64,000 nucleotides of DNA. Source: Cyanobacteriota bacterium. GTDB taxonomy: Bacteria > Cyanobacteriota > Vampirovibrionia > Vampirovibrionales > Vampirovibrionaceae. The stretch covers positions 415,933-479,932 of the forward strand of contig JAIEMW010000004.1 of the NCBI GenBank assembly GCA_019751815.1, written 5' to 3'. This document shows positions 33,060 through 41,428 of this stretch, piece after piece. The first letter of the stretch is position 1. Each line of letters opens with the position of its first letter. The position numbers and the translations under genes are program-made. The notes beneath the pieces were generated by a model. It saw only the letters and a list, made by a program, of their open reading frames with translations. It did not search any database and was not told where the DNA came from.

Positions 33060-34746
33060 TCACCTTGGTAGAGGCATTGGAGAGAATAAACAAGTCGATG
33101 ATTTCAGACAGTTCGTTGGCCCGGCCTTGATAGAACTTAATGTCGGATTCCAGTTTTCGAATCACGGTTTTGTACTCTTCAATTTTTTTGATGTTAGAGC
33201 GAACCGCATCCAGCATTTCAGATTGAGCAGACTGGGCTTCGGAAAGCACGTCTTCCATCGAGATGCCCATGGCTTCCATCGTCAAACGGATAATCTGGGC
33301 TCCGGTTTGCTTGGTGACACCTTCCGGCAGATCATTCACCAGGCGAATCAAGGTACGGACGTTGTTGGTGAATTCTGCTTCCACATCAGGGCGCTGGTTA
33401 TCAATACCCGAGAAAGCAACTTCTCCATGATTGCTGGAGAAATGGGTAGGCTCAGGGCGTGTTGCAAAGGTGGCTTGAGAGCTGATTGGGCTGACAGAAC
33501 CAACGCCTTCGCTATATTCAACATCCCCATTGGCGGAAAATACTGGGGGTTTCGATAAATCTTTATATCCTGATAAGTCTTGCATACATCCTCCCGAGAC
33601 TGCATTATTCACCGACACTGAGCTGGGCACTGAATTGGGGGTGGCACCAACTCGCTGAAGCATTTGCTGAAGCCATTGGCTGATTTCAATATCGGATGGC
33701 CCAGAGGAGGCATCCGGTGCAGTCTCGTCAGACGTAATGGCGTCAGACTCAGAAAGCGTTGGGGCCTCGTTTCTCAAATCCAAGGTCAGTGTATCACTTA
33801 AATCGGATTTTGCACCCAGATCCCCGAACAAGGCCGTATCAAATTGTAATAAATCGGCCGGATCCGCAAAATCTGGATAGGGCTGGTCTGGAGAGAAAAC
33901 CGCTTGTGGCAATGGGGTGGCTTCAAACATTTCGACCAAGGCTTTGTCTGTCTCTAAATCTTGCTCTAGTGAGAGGCTTTCTCGAATTAATGAATCCAAC
34001 GCGTCCACTTGCGCTTGCAGGCTGTGTGAAAGATCTTGTAAATCGGTTGGTAGCTCTGCGACCTCAATGGGATTCTCATCATCCACTGTTCCCCAGTCTA
34101 GAAGGGGGGGTGTCTCCAGGACGACGGCTTCTGGTTTTACCACAGCACTGGGCCGAGACCCGCCCCTTTTTTGCTGATTAACCAGGAAGGCATCTATGCG
34201 CTCAGGGGCCCCGTCTGGAAAGAGGGCGTCCAGCTCGTGATGAATCGCCTCATCTCGAATACCTGGATCCGGTTGTGATTTGCCAATAAAAGGCAATACA
34301 ACGGCTGCTTCAGCAGGCGCTTCTAAAGAGTGAAGTGTGTGTGATTGAAATTCTGGAGGACGAGATACTGGAAGACCCTGTGTCTCTTGAATTCGCAGCG
34401 AAAGTCTTTGAAAAGAGGTGAGTGACTCCCGCTCTGAGGCAGCCGGCTGAAGCGGAACTGGCTCGAGCAATTCCGCAAAGGACATGGGCTCTGTGACCAT
34501 CGGGTTATCCCAGACTGAGAAAACTGGTTCTGGCTTATTGGTGATTGCTGGATAAGGCTGCATTGGCGGCAGTAACTCTGCCGAAACAGCATTGGCCCAA
34601 TCCCCTTCCAGCCATTCATCATTATCATGGGGCTGTCTTAACGCTGACAGCAGACCAATGGCAACAGAACTGGAACGAGACTCCTTTGGTATTCCTGGAT
34701 TTATATTGTGATCTCGCGCGCTCATTGAAAAATAAGCCCAATCCAC
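33034..34746 (-). CDS. Acidic low-complexity protein with C-terminal coiled coil
   Basis: A 570-aa cytoplasmic protein not recognised. The first ~440 residues are acidic, Ser/Pro/Glu-rich and probably disordered, with no hydrophobic helix. The last ~120 form a structured region (EFTNNVRTLIRLVNDLPEG, GAQIIRLTMEAMGISMEDVL) ending in a coiled coil (MLDAVRSNIKKIEEYKTVIR). The architecture is that of a scaffold or polar-organising protein. The listed start is a GTG; an ATG seven codons later (34725) is an alternative. TATAGA ends 10 nt before the GTG, so it may be another leaderless transcript. It overlaps the protease gene downstream. Confidence 0.65.
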   Translation of the reverse strand: MDWAYFSMSARDHNINPGIPKESRSSSVAIGLLSALRQPHDNDEWLEGDWANAVSAELLPPMQPYPAITNKPEPVFSVWDNPMVTEPMSFAELLEPVPLQPAASERESLTSFQRLSLRIQETQGLPVSRPPEFQSHTLHSLEAPAEAAVVLPFIGKSQPDPGIRDEAIHHELDALFPDGAPERIDAFLVNQQKRGGSRPSAVVKPEAVVLETPPLLDWGTVDDENPIEVAELPTDLQDLSHSLQAQVDALDSLIRESLSLEQDLETDKALVEMFEATPLPQAVFSPDQPYPDFADPADLLQFDTALFGDLGAKSDLSDTLTLDLRNEAPTLSESDAITSDETAPDASSGPSDIEISQWLQQMLQRVGATPNSVPSSVSVNNAVSGGCMQDLSGYKDLSKPPVFSANGDVEYSEGVGSVSPISSQATFATRPEPTHFSSNHGEVAFSGIDNQRPDVEAEFTNNVRTLIRLVNDLPEGVTKQTGAQIIRLTMEAMGISMEDVLSEAQSAQSEMLDAVRSNIKKIEEYKTVIRKLESDIKFYQGRANELSEIIDLFILSNASTKVSGVEGYSS

Positions 34747-34832
34747 CCGGTTTGAATCTATAAACTCTGTAACTCTCTTGTAAATAGCTTTCGCTAATAT
34801 AACTCTCGAAAAAAATAAGAGGACATCAATAG

Positions 34833-34916
34833 GCGCTTATTGAATATGCGCTTATTGAATGCATTTATTCTATTGCACTAATTCTAGCATTGAATTCGCA
34901 CTTTTATTGATACAAT
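34833..34916 (+). promoter_or_regulatory. Tandem repeat and leaderless promoter upstream of nagA
   Basis: Two exact copies of GCGCTTATTGAAT (34833-34845, 34848-34860; period 15 nt) lie about 50-80 nt upstream of a TACAAT box (34911-34916). That box ends only 6 nt before the nagA ATG. The repeats are placed like activator sites; the promoter suggests a transcript starting at the A of ATG. Confidence 0.42.
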
Positions 34917-34922
34917 ACTGTT

Positions 34923-36185
34923 ATGCTGCAAAAACCGATGAAATTGATCACGGGAGCCAAAGTGCTCCGTGCCTCGGGGGAAGTCACCAATGAAACTTTG
35001 GTGATTGAAGGGGAACAGATTGTTCGCCTCACCACAGAAGCTCCGGGTGCTTATCTTCTCAGTCGAGACGACGTGGAAGTATACTCTGGGGAAGGGTGCT
35101 ACCTCACCCCTGGCCTTATTGACGTGCATACAAACGGGGGCTTTGGTTGCGATTTTAACAATACCTCTGTGACAGAAATTCAGTCACTGTTGTCTGAACT
35201 GCCTAAATACGGGGTCACCAGTATTGTGCCCACCGTCATTACCGCGCCCACCATGGATATGCTAACCTCTATCACCACATTGGAAGAAGCCCTCCACATG
35301 CAGCGGTCCAACCAATGCCAACTGCACGGCCTCTACCTAGAAGGCCCGTTTATTCATCCAGAATACCGAGGCGCTCATCCACAAATCGAAAGCCTTGGGT
35401 TTGGCGAAAATTTGGTTTCTCGTCTCAACACCCTGCTTTCACCCAATGTCAAAGTGATGACCTTAGCCCCAGAGCTGGATACCACGGGCTTACTTATTAA
35501 AGCCCTCTGCGAACGGGGTGTCCGCGTGATGGCAGGGCACACCAACGCCACATGGGAAGAAATTCAACGGGCCTCTTTTCAAGGACTTGCGGGGATCACA
35601 CACCTGTTTAATGCAATGAGACCATTGCGCCACAGAGAACCCGGCGTGGCATGTGCCGCTTTAACATTGCCCCAGCTGTATGTCGAAGTGATCAGCGATG
35701 GGGTGCACCTCCATCCTGAAACCGTCCATCTTGTTCTTCGGGCCAAAGAGGCCGATAAAATTTTAATTACCACCGATGCGATGGCGCTTGCAGGCTTATC
35801 TGACGGATCGCAGTGTCAATTTGGCGGTCAAACTGTCACCCGAAAAGGCACGCAAGCGGTCAATACCGAAGGTAGACTTTCTGGCAGTGTGGCAATGCTG
35901 AATGATTGCGTGAAAAACATTGTGGCCTGGGGTTATAAAAGTTTCCCCGAGGTAGTTCCGATGGCTACTACCAATCCGGCTCGCTTTTTGGGCATTGAGA
36001 ACAAGGTTGGTAGCCTAGAGACAGGACTCGATGCCAATTGTGTGCTTTGGGATATGAAGACGCTGGAAGTGAAGGCCACCTGGGTACGGGGCAATTTGGT
36101 GTATGAAGCAGGAAACTCCTCAGTAGGAAACCCCTCAAAAGCAGCCCCCATAAACCAAGCTTACAATAGCCCGCAACTGGTTTAA
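34923..36185 (+). CDS. nagA: N-acetylglucosamine-6-phosphate deacetylase
   Basis: Removes the acetyl group from GlcNAc-6-P in amino-sugar recycling or catabolism; amidohydrolase fold, 420 aa. Motifs: PGLIDVHTNGGFGCDFN, LEGPFIHPEYRGAHP (metal Glu), AGHTNA and THLFNAM (metal His), DGVHLHP and the catalytic Asp in ITTDAMALAG. The HxN rather than HxH in the first motif is as in other NagA. A second ATG 15 nt downstream is an alternative start. No nagB adjoins, although a SIS-domain sugar-phosphate protein is encoded 5 kb away. The end overlaps convergent queC by 4 nt. Confidence 0.95.
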   Translation: MLQKPMKLITGAKVLRASGEVTNETLVIEGEQIVRLTTEAPGAYLLSRDDVEVYSGEGCYLTPGLIDVHTNGGFGCDFNNTSVTEIQSLLSELPKYGVTSIVPTVITAPTMDMLTSITTLEEALHMQRSNQCQLHGLYLEGPFIHPEYRGAHPQIESLGFGENLVSRLNTLLSPNVKVMTLAPELDTTGLLIKALCERGVRVMAGHTNATWEEIQRASFQGLAGITHLFNAMRPLRHREPGVACAALTLPQLYVEVISDGVHLHPETVHLVLRAKEADKILITTDAMALAGLSDGSQCQFGGQTVTRKGTQAVNTEGRLSGSVAMLNDCVKNIVAWGYKSFPEVVPMATTNPARFLGIENKVGSLETGLDANCVLWDMKTLEVKATWVRGNLVYEAGNSSVGNPSKAAPINQAYNSPQLV

Positions 36186-36844
36186 GCGCTTTTTTGCTGA
36201 CGGGCACTCTGTAATAGCCTGCACGACGGGCACTGTCCGCACATGGTATCTCCAGCACGGTAGCAACTCCAGATAAGATCCAGTGGAACAGGGTTTCCCT
36301 GCTTTTCTAAACGCTCTGCGGCCTCTAACATCTGTTGCTTGGTCATATTTTGAACTGGCCCTGCCACTTGGACCTGTGTTTGCGTCGAGTATTTTAATGC
36401 TTCGGTCATCGCTGCGGTAAAGGCCGGGGTGTTATCCGAAAACGTCTCCCCTTCTTCAGCATTGGCCCCGTATAACACGTGGGAACATCCCTCTTTTTCT
36501 GCAAAGGCTGCAGCAATGGCAAGAAAAACCCCATTGCGGTTAGGCACCCAAACCGTCTGGGTCTCAGAAGTACTGTGGAGTGTCTGTTTTATCGCCTCTT
36601 CCTGCACAGCGCTGTCCATGGCTTCTGGCAAGAGCCCGGCCAGCCAGGGCAGTGAGATCACCTGATGTGGTATCTGATAAAACGCCGCAATTTGGCCAGT
36701 AGCCCGAATTTCTTGAAGCTGCGCCCTTTGACCGTAATCAAAGGTCAAGGCAGTCACCACCTCAAAACCTTGAGAGGAAGCCAGGGCCAACACCATAGTG
36801 GAGTCAAGCCCTCCGGATAGTAAGGTAACTGCCCTATGCCTCAT
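36182..36844 (-). CDS. queC: 7-cyano-7-deazaguanine (preQ0) synthase
   Basis: Converts carboxy-deazaguanine to preQ0 for queuosine tRNA modification. The protein is 220 aa with the PP-loop LLSGGLDSTMVLALA at the N terminus, the FDYGQRAQLQE element and the zinc-binding Cys cluster C-x8-C-x2-C-x2-C in CYRAGDTMCGQCPSC near the C terminus. No other queuosine gene is in the window. It starts at the last base of the HEAT-repeat gene upstream, giving a coupled pair. Confidence 0.96.
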   Translation of the reverse strand: MRHRAVTLLSGGLDSTMVLALASSQGFEVVTALTFDYGQRAQLQEIRATGQIAAFYQIPHQVISLPWLAGLLPEAMDSAVQEEAIKQTLHSTSETQTVWVPNRNGVFLAIAAAFAEKEGCSHVLYGANAEEGETFSDNTPAFTAAMTEALKYSTQTQVQVAGPVQNMTKQQMLEAAERLEKQGNPVPLDLIWSCYRAGDTMCGQCPSCRLLQSARQQKSA

Positions 36845-37833
36845 TACGGGATATACGATTCAATTTCATCACGGACAAACTGAGGGAGATTTTCCAGCTC
36901 ACGAAGCTGCAGCATGACACCTTCTCCGCCGAGGGCAAAAATAGCCGCAACTGCGGCGAGTGCGACATCATCTTCGGGATCAAATAACACTTCCTTCAAC
37001 GGGGCCAAGCAGTCCCGGTCCGCTGTTTCACCCAAGGCCTCAACAGCAGCCAGACGAACGGAAGCCGTTCCATCAGAAAGTGCAGCAATGAGTGTATCGG
37101 TCCCCTTACGGCTTTGTCCGGAGCGGCCCATAATCCGTCCAATCGACTGAATCACTTGTTCTTTCAGGAAATCAAACTTATCTTGAATGCCCTGTTTTGT
37201 TTTTAACAGATCAATTAAGGGTTCTAACGTCTTTTGATCGCCCACCATACCCAGGGCTTTGGCCGCAGACTCTTTTAGGTACACGGATTTCTCGTCTTCG
37301 TCCACCAAAATATCCATTAATGGAGAGACAACACCCGGATCACCAATTTTACCCAAGCTCTCTGCGGCAGCCAGACGGACTCTATAATTAACGGTTGGAT
37401 TATTGAGCAAGCCCATTAAGGGCACCAATGCCCGCTCATCACGAATACGACCCAACGTCTGTATCGCACTGCATCGAATCCGAAGCGCCTCATCACTTTG
37501 GGAAAACTCGGTAGGGACACCGTCTCTTTCAAAAAGAGCGACTTGTTGTCCCAGAGCGACATCAATCAGGGCCATCACCCCACTCACCGCTTTGAGCCGA
37601 CTGAGTCCTATCATTGCCTGATTGACCACACGGGGCCGTGTATCTGTGTTAAGACGTTTCAACAAAGCCAAAATCACCCCAGGAATTTGTAAATCATCAG
37701 ATTCTGCGGCCTTAACAGCCCAATCTGTTGCGGCTGACATCGCACGAAGCAGACCACCTTCAGGCTCTGAGAGGCTAGCGGAGTGGATTTGCTCAATCAA
37801 CTCTTCTGGTAAGGGGCTACTGGGATCAGGCAT
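36844..37833 (-). CDS. HEAT-repeat (PBS-lyase-like) protein
   Basis: A 329-aa protein built of about eight tandem alpha-helical repeats with the consensus VRLAAAESLGKIGDPGVVSPL, from roughly residue 60 to 315. Such repeats form a curved scaffold for protein contacts. In phototrophs relatives attach bilins to phycobiliproteins, but no phycobiliprotein is present, so I infer only a protein-binding role. No catalytic residues are recognised. It is co-transcribed with queC. Confidence 0.85.
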   Translation of the reverse strand: MPDPSSPLPEELIEQIHSASLSEPEGGLLRAMSAATDWAVKAAESDDLQIPGVILALLKRLNTDTRPRVVNQAMIGLSRLKAVSGVMALIDVALGQQVALFERDGVPTEFSQSDEALRIRCSAIQTLGRIRDERALVPLMGLLNNPTVNYRVRLAAAESLGKIGDPGVVSPLMDILVDEDEKSVYLKESAAKALGMVGDQKTLEPLIDLLKTKQGIQDKFDFLKEQVIQSIGRIMGRSGQSRKGTDTLIAALSDGTASVRLAAVEALGETADRDCLAPLKEVLFDPEDDVALAAVAAIFALGGEGVMLQLRELENLPQFVRDEIESYIP

Positions 37834-38173
37834 TCATTATCTTCTGGGTTGTTATGGTTTCTGATTTTTGGGCTATTGCGGCAAAAGACACTGACTTTTT
37901 CTCTCTGTATTATTGAGACAAGGACTCTTGAGAGCCAGTGCTGGCGTTGAGATTCTAGCAAAAACACAGGGGCAAAAACACACGGGCCGTGCGCTGATGT
38001 TTGATTAACACAGCGTTTACAGCCGTTAACATTTCACCAGTCACCATTCAAATACTATAAACAATCATAATTTTGTAACAAATTGTATCTTCCTTGTTTT
38101 GCCCCCCTTGCTTTCGTTTTGCACGCTTGACCCCACTCAATAATATTTCTTCTGTTTATATCTTTAAGGGTCA

Positions 38174-38263
38174 CTTGATATAATCAAGGCAACTTTTGGA
38201 TAGAGTTTAGGTGCTACCCCAAACCGGACCTTAGTTTGAACTAGTTCAACAACGCATGGCACC
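38174..38263 (+). promoter_or_regulatory. Promoter, overlapping operator palindrome and structured leader of the Cys-rich gene
   Basis: TATAAT (38179-38184) lies inside a perfect inverted repeat CTTGAT-ATA-ATCAAG (38174-38188), so a protein bound there would block the promoter. The ~110-nt leader has a 6-bp stem (GGTGCT 38210-38215 with GGCACC 38258-38263) enclosing a hairpin TTGAA-CTAG-TTCAA (38236-38249). The rest of the 460-nt gap (37834-38173) is AT-rich with no gene seen. Confidence 0.42.
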
Positions 38264-38294
38264 CGAAAGACGTTAGAGTGACACAGGAGTTTGA

Positions 38295-38522
38295 GTGATC
38301 ATGAACGATCCGTTTGAGGCTGACAATTTAGTCGTCGGGACGTTTAAGCGCTGGAGTGCTTCAGCGGTTGAATGTTATGTACGAAAGGCTAACTGTGACG
38401 GCTGCTACTATAAACAGTTTTTTTCTGATAGGCCCTACGACTGTAAAATGAATTTGGCGGTCGAGCAATTATTGGAATCCCTGGGCGAACCCAGTCCGAA
38501 CATGGTTTCAAAGCTTTCATAA
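38295..38522 (+). CDS. Small cysteine-rich protein
   Basis: A 75-aa soluble protein not recognised by name. Four cysteines are arranged CYVRKANCDGCYYKQFF...YDC, i.e. C-x6-C-x2-C-x12-C, which suits a zinc or iron-sulfur site, followed by a helix (MNLAVEQLLESLG). AGGAG lies 5 nt before a GTG (38295) and 11 nt before an ATG (38301); either may be the start. The operator-like palindrome over its promoter suggests tight, possibly metal- or redox-responsive, control. Confidence 0.6.
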   Translation: MIMNDPFEADNLVVGTFKRWSASAVECYVRKANCDGCYYKQFFSDRPYDCKMNLAVEQLLESLGEPSPNMVSKLS

Positions 38523-38606
38523 CTGAAAACTTTCATAACTAGATCCAGGCAATTGAATGCGTTATGCTGTGCGGGCAATGTTCCCCTAGAGACAGGAGTA
38601 TGACCC

Positions 38607-39113
38607 ATGCCGCAACTACCCATTATGCCTTTCATTGTTTTATTTCTGCTGCTGCTTCCCGTTAAACTACCCTCCAAGTCACTCTTAAAGCTCGCCTTCT
38701 TTCTGTGGGCCACCGGTGGGATTGTATTGTGCGCCTTTGGCCTTAGTCGCTTGTCCGATGACCCAACGTTTGTTCTGCAATCCGCCAACGGACTGCTGAC
38801 CCTGGGGCTGGTTGCCGTGATTGGCTTTTTCAAGGGTAAATTTATCCTCTCCAAAACGTCTCAAAAAAATATTGACCGTTTGTTGGCCTTCACAGAGCCG
38901 GTGAAACCCATTCAGGTTTATAGTATTCGCAGCTGGATTGTGATTGGGGTGATGGTACTGATTAGTCTTTCCCTCACCTGGTTTTCTGCGCCCTTGTTTT
39001 GGCGTGGCGTGGTCAACCTGGCCGTCGGCCTAGCCTTGATCGTCAGTAGCTTCTGCTACCTACACGCAGGCGAAAAAGCCAAACTGGGTGACTCAGCCAA
39101 TCTCGCGGTCTAA
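38607..39113 (+). CDS. Four-helix membrane protein of unknown function
   Basis: A 168-aa integral membrane protein, not recognised, with hydrophobic segments at about 7-24, 33-50, 60-78 and two close together at 110-155. AGGAG stands 8 nt before the ATG. It follows the Cys-rich gene after 84 nt and runs tail to tail with the ftsH-like gene (2 nt apart). No conserved charged residue inside the helices suggests transport; function unknown. Confidence 0.7.
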   Translation: MPQLPIMPFIVLFLLLLPVKLPSKSLLKLAFFLWATGGIVLCAFGLSRLSDDPTFVLQSANGLLTLGLVAVIGFFKGKFILSKTSQKNIDRLLAFTEPVKPIQVYSIRSWIVIGVMVLISLSLTWFSAPLFWRGVVNLAVGLALIVSSFCYLHAGEKAKLGDSANLAV

Positions 39114-39115
39114 AT

Positions 39116-41224
39116 TTAGGCTTTTTTAGAATCGGGTGTTGGCACTGGCAGTGGATTCGTGATGAATTGCTCTGCAATGGCGTACAACTGCTGCCAGTTA
39201 AAGTCTTCGCCCAAATGGGTTTTGTAAAAATCCATTGCGGCCTGGCCTTGCAGCGTACCGGCATCCAAACTGGCATTGACCAGTTTGTCCAGCTTGTCTG
39301 GTGGCACTTGACGGATAATGGCCTCACAGGTTTTCAGTGCCTGATCAATAATGCTGTCCATCATCTGACGGTCTTTATCTGTCAGTGGGGTTTGAGGATG
39401 AGAGTAGTCTGAGGCATTCGTGCCGGGGAACATCGCGGTTGTAAACATCTGTTTGAGGATATCTCGGGTTTGTTTATAGTCCATCGAGGCTCCGGGTGTG
39501 ATATTTTCCGGACCAAACATTACGGATTCTGCGGCACGCCCGCCCATGCCGTACAGCACCTGCTTGAGCATATCTTTCCGCGTTGGTAGCGCTTCGCTCA
39601 TCTGCCCGGCTTCAATCATCACATGGCCCAATGAATTATCCCGAGGGACCATGGAGACCACAAACAGACGCAGCTGGTTTGCCAGTGCCACCAGACCATG
39701 GCCGACCACTTCGTGTGCGGCCACTGTTCTGAGATCTTTTTCGGTGACCAGATTTTTCCGTGGGATGCCCAGCATCACCTGTTGAATCGCTTCGGCAAAA
39801 TCACCCATATTGATTTGGTTCTGGCCCTTGCGTTGGGCGATACGAGCCGATTCTTCCACCAAGGCCTCTAAGTCTGCACCCACAAAGCCAGGGGTCATCT
39901 TGGCCACCTGCATCAGGTCGACATCTGCGGCAAAGGGATCTTGCCCCAAGCGTTGCTTTAACTTGTTGGCATGCACTTCAATGATATCTTTACGCTGTCT
40001 GGGGTGGATTGGCGGCGGAATTCGCACTTGTTTATCAAAGCGACCTTTACGCAGTAGAGCTGAATCCAGTGTCTGCGGCTGGTTGGTCGCTGCAATCACC
40101 ATAATGTTACTGTTTTGGGCAAACCCGTCCATCTCCACCAAGAGCTGGTTCAAGGTCTGCTGACGCTCATCATGACCGCCGCTAAAGCCTGCCCCGCTCA
40201 CCCGCTGTCCACCCACGGCATCAATTTCATCGATAAAGATAATACACCCACCTTGGGCTTGTGCCGCTTCTCGGGCTTTGGCAAACAATTCTCGAACCCG
40301 TGCAGCGCCAAGGCCTACAAACATTTGAACAAATTCTGACCCACTCACAGAGATGAACGGCACATCAGCTTCTCCGGCAATCGCTCTTGCCATCAATGTT
40401 TTTCCGGTTCCGGGAGGTCCCGTCAGCAAAATCCCTTTGGGCACTTTCACGCCCAGCCGGGTATGTTTGGGCTTTTTAAAATCGGTCACAATCTCCTGCA
40501 GCTCGGACACCACTTCTTCGTAGCCTTTCACATCCGAGAACCTGGTTGTGGGCTTTTCGGCGACCACCGCCTTTTTATCATTGGCCATCCCGCCCATCAT
40601 GCGCTTTTGCATCGCGACCATTAAGCCCATAATCAAAAAGATGGGCAGCAGCGTCATCGCAAAAGAGAAAAGATAGGTTCCCATCCCGGGGCCTTGGGGT
40701 GTATCGATATTCAGATTAACCGGGTGGTCTTTGATCTCTTCGAGTCCCTTTTTCAAGCGGTTAATATCGTCTTGTGTGACGGGCTTGTCGAGTTTCACCA
40801 CCTTGCCGTTTTTCAGAGTGAATTGAAAGATGACAATACCGCTTTCATTCATCATTTTGGCTTCTGGCAACATCCAGCCGTCTTTGGCAAGAGAGAGTGC
40901 CTCATCCACATTACTTAGGACATTACGTTTATCCGTGAGTATTGAAGGGTAGTCTTTTCCCGCTTCGCCATGCAATTGAATTTGCGGCTGAGCCTCTTTA
41001 CCGGTATTCATCAAGGCAGGTAGCATCACCATCCCTCCCGTCATGGCCGCAAGCACAAGGGCCAACCGTTGAAAAGGCGTCATTGGCTTTTTTGGTGGCT
41101 GTGGCGGTTTGGGCGTCGGTGACGGTTTATTAGTTGATCCGGGCTCATTCCCCGGGACCTGCCCAAAAAGAAGCTTTTTTGACGGCGCTAACTGCGGCAG
41201 CCGACTGTATCCAACTCGGAGCAT
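39116..41224 (-). CDS. ftsH: FtsH-like membrane AAA protein with altered zinc motif (HExxxH)
   Basis: A membrane AAA ATPase of 702 aa. A Pro/Lys-rich N-terminal region precedes TM1 (about 52-70), a periplasmic domain, TM2 (about 182-202) and the AAA module: Walker A GPPGTGKT, pore motif [16 protein letters not shown], Walker [15 protein letters not shown], and arginine fingers in LRKGRFDKQ. In the M41 region the zinc motif, normally HEAGH, reads H504-E-V-V-G-H509, with one residue too many. The downstream zinc Asp region (GASMDYKQT) is kept. ATPase and unfoldase activity look intact; protease activity is doubtful. The DNA at 39698-39715 shows the six codons directly. Confidence 0.9.
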   Translation of the reverse strand: MLRVGYSRLPQLAPSKKLLFGQVPGNEPGSTNKPSPTPKPPQPPKKPMTPFQRLALVLAAMTGGMVMLPALMNTGKEAQPQIQLHGEAGKDYPSILTDKRNVLSNVDEALSLAKDGWMLPEAKMMNESGIVIFQFTLKNGKVVKLDKPVTQDDINRLKKGLEEIKDHPVNLNIDTPQGPGMGTYLFSFAMTLLPIFLIMGLMVAMQKRMMGGMANDKKAVVAEKPTTRFSDVKGYEEVVSELQEIVTDFKKPKHTRLGVKVPKGILLTGPPGTGKTLMARAIAGEADVPFISVSGSEFVQMFVGLGAARVRELFAKAREAAQAQGGCIIFIDEIDAVGGQRVSGAGFSGGHDERQQTLNQLLVEMDGFAQNSNIMVIAATNQPQTLDSALLRKGRFDKQVRIPPPIHPRQRKDIIEVHANKLKQRLGQDPFAADVDLMQVAKMTPGFVGADLEALVEESARIAQRKGQNQINMGDFAEAIQQVMLGIPRKNLVTEKDLRTVAAHEVVGHGLVALANQLRLFVVSMVPRDNSLGHVMIEAGQMSEALPTRKDMLKQVLYGMGGRAAESVMFGPENITPGASMDYKQTRDILKQMFTTAMFPGTNASDYSHPQTPLTDKDRQMMDSIIDQALKTCEAIIRQVPPDKLDKLVNASLDAGTLQGQAAMDFYKTHLGEDFNWQQLYAIAEQFITNPLPVPTPDSKKA

Positions 41225-41428
41225 TTTATTATTCCCTCACACAAGTGTCTCTCGGCGTTGAGCCCGTGTTCATTTTTTCCCAACCAACAAACCGAGCAAA
41301 CAAAGCAAACCGAGACGCTCAAAATTCAAACCTTATTTACCCAGAAAAAACAAAAAAATGCAACCCTCTCTGTTGTTCTGTATTTCTCTCTTACAATAAG
41401 GAGATGTTTACCTAAGGATCCCACCCGA

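Noticed and set aside
33127..33558. 143-aa plus-strand frame opposite the acidic coiled-coil gene
   Set aside because: Antisense shadow of a biased-composition gene; rich in Phe/His without motif.
41258..41428. Upstream extension of the SIS-domain gene to an ATG at 41258
   Set aside because: The extra 57 residues are Lys/Gln-rich and foreign to the family, and a GTG with an AAGGA site lies at the natural domain start.
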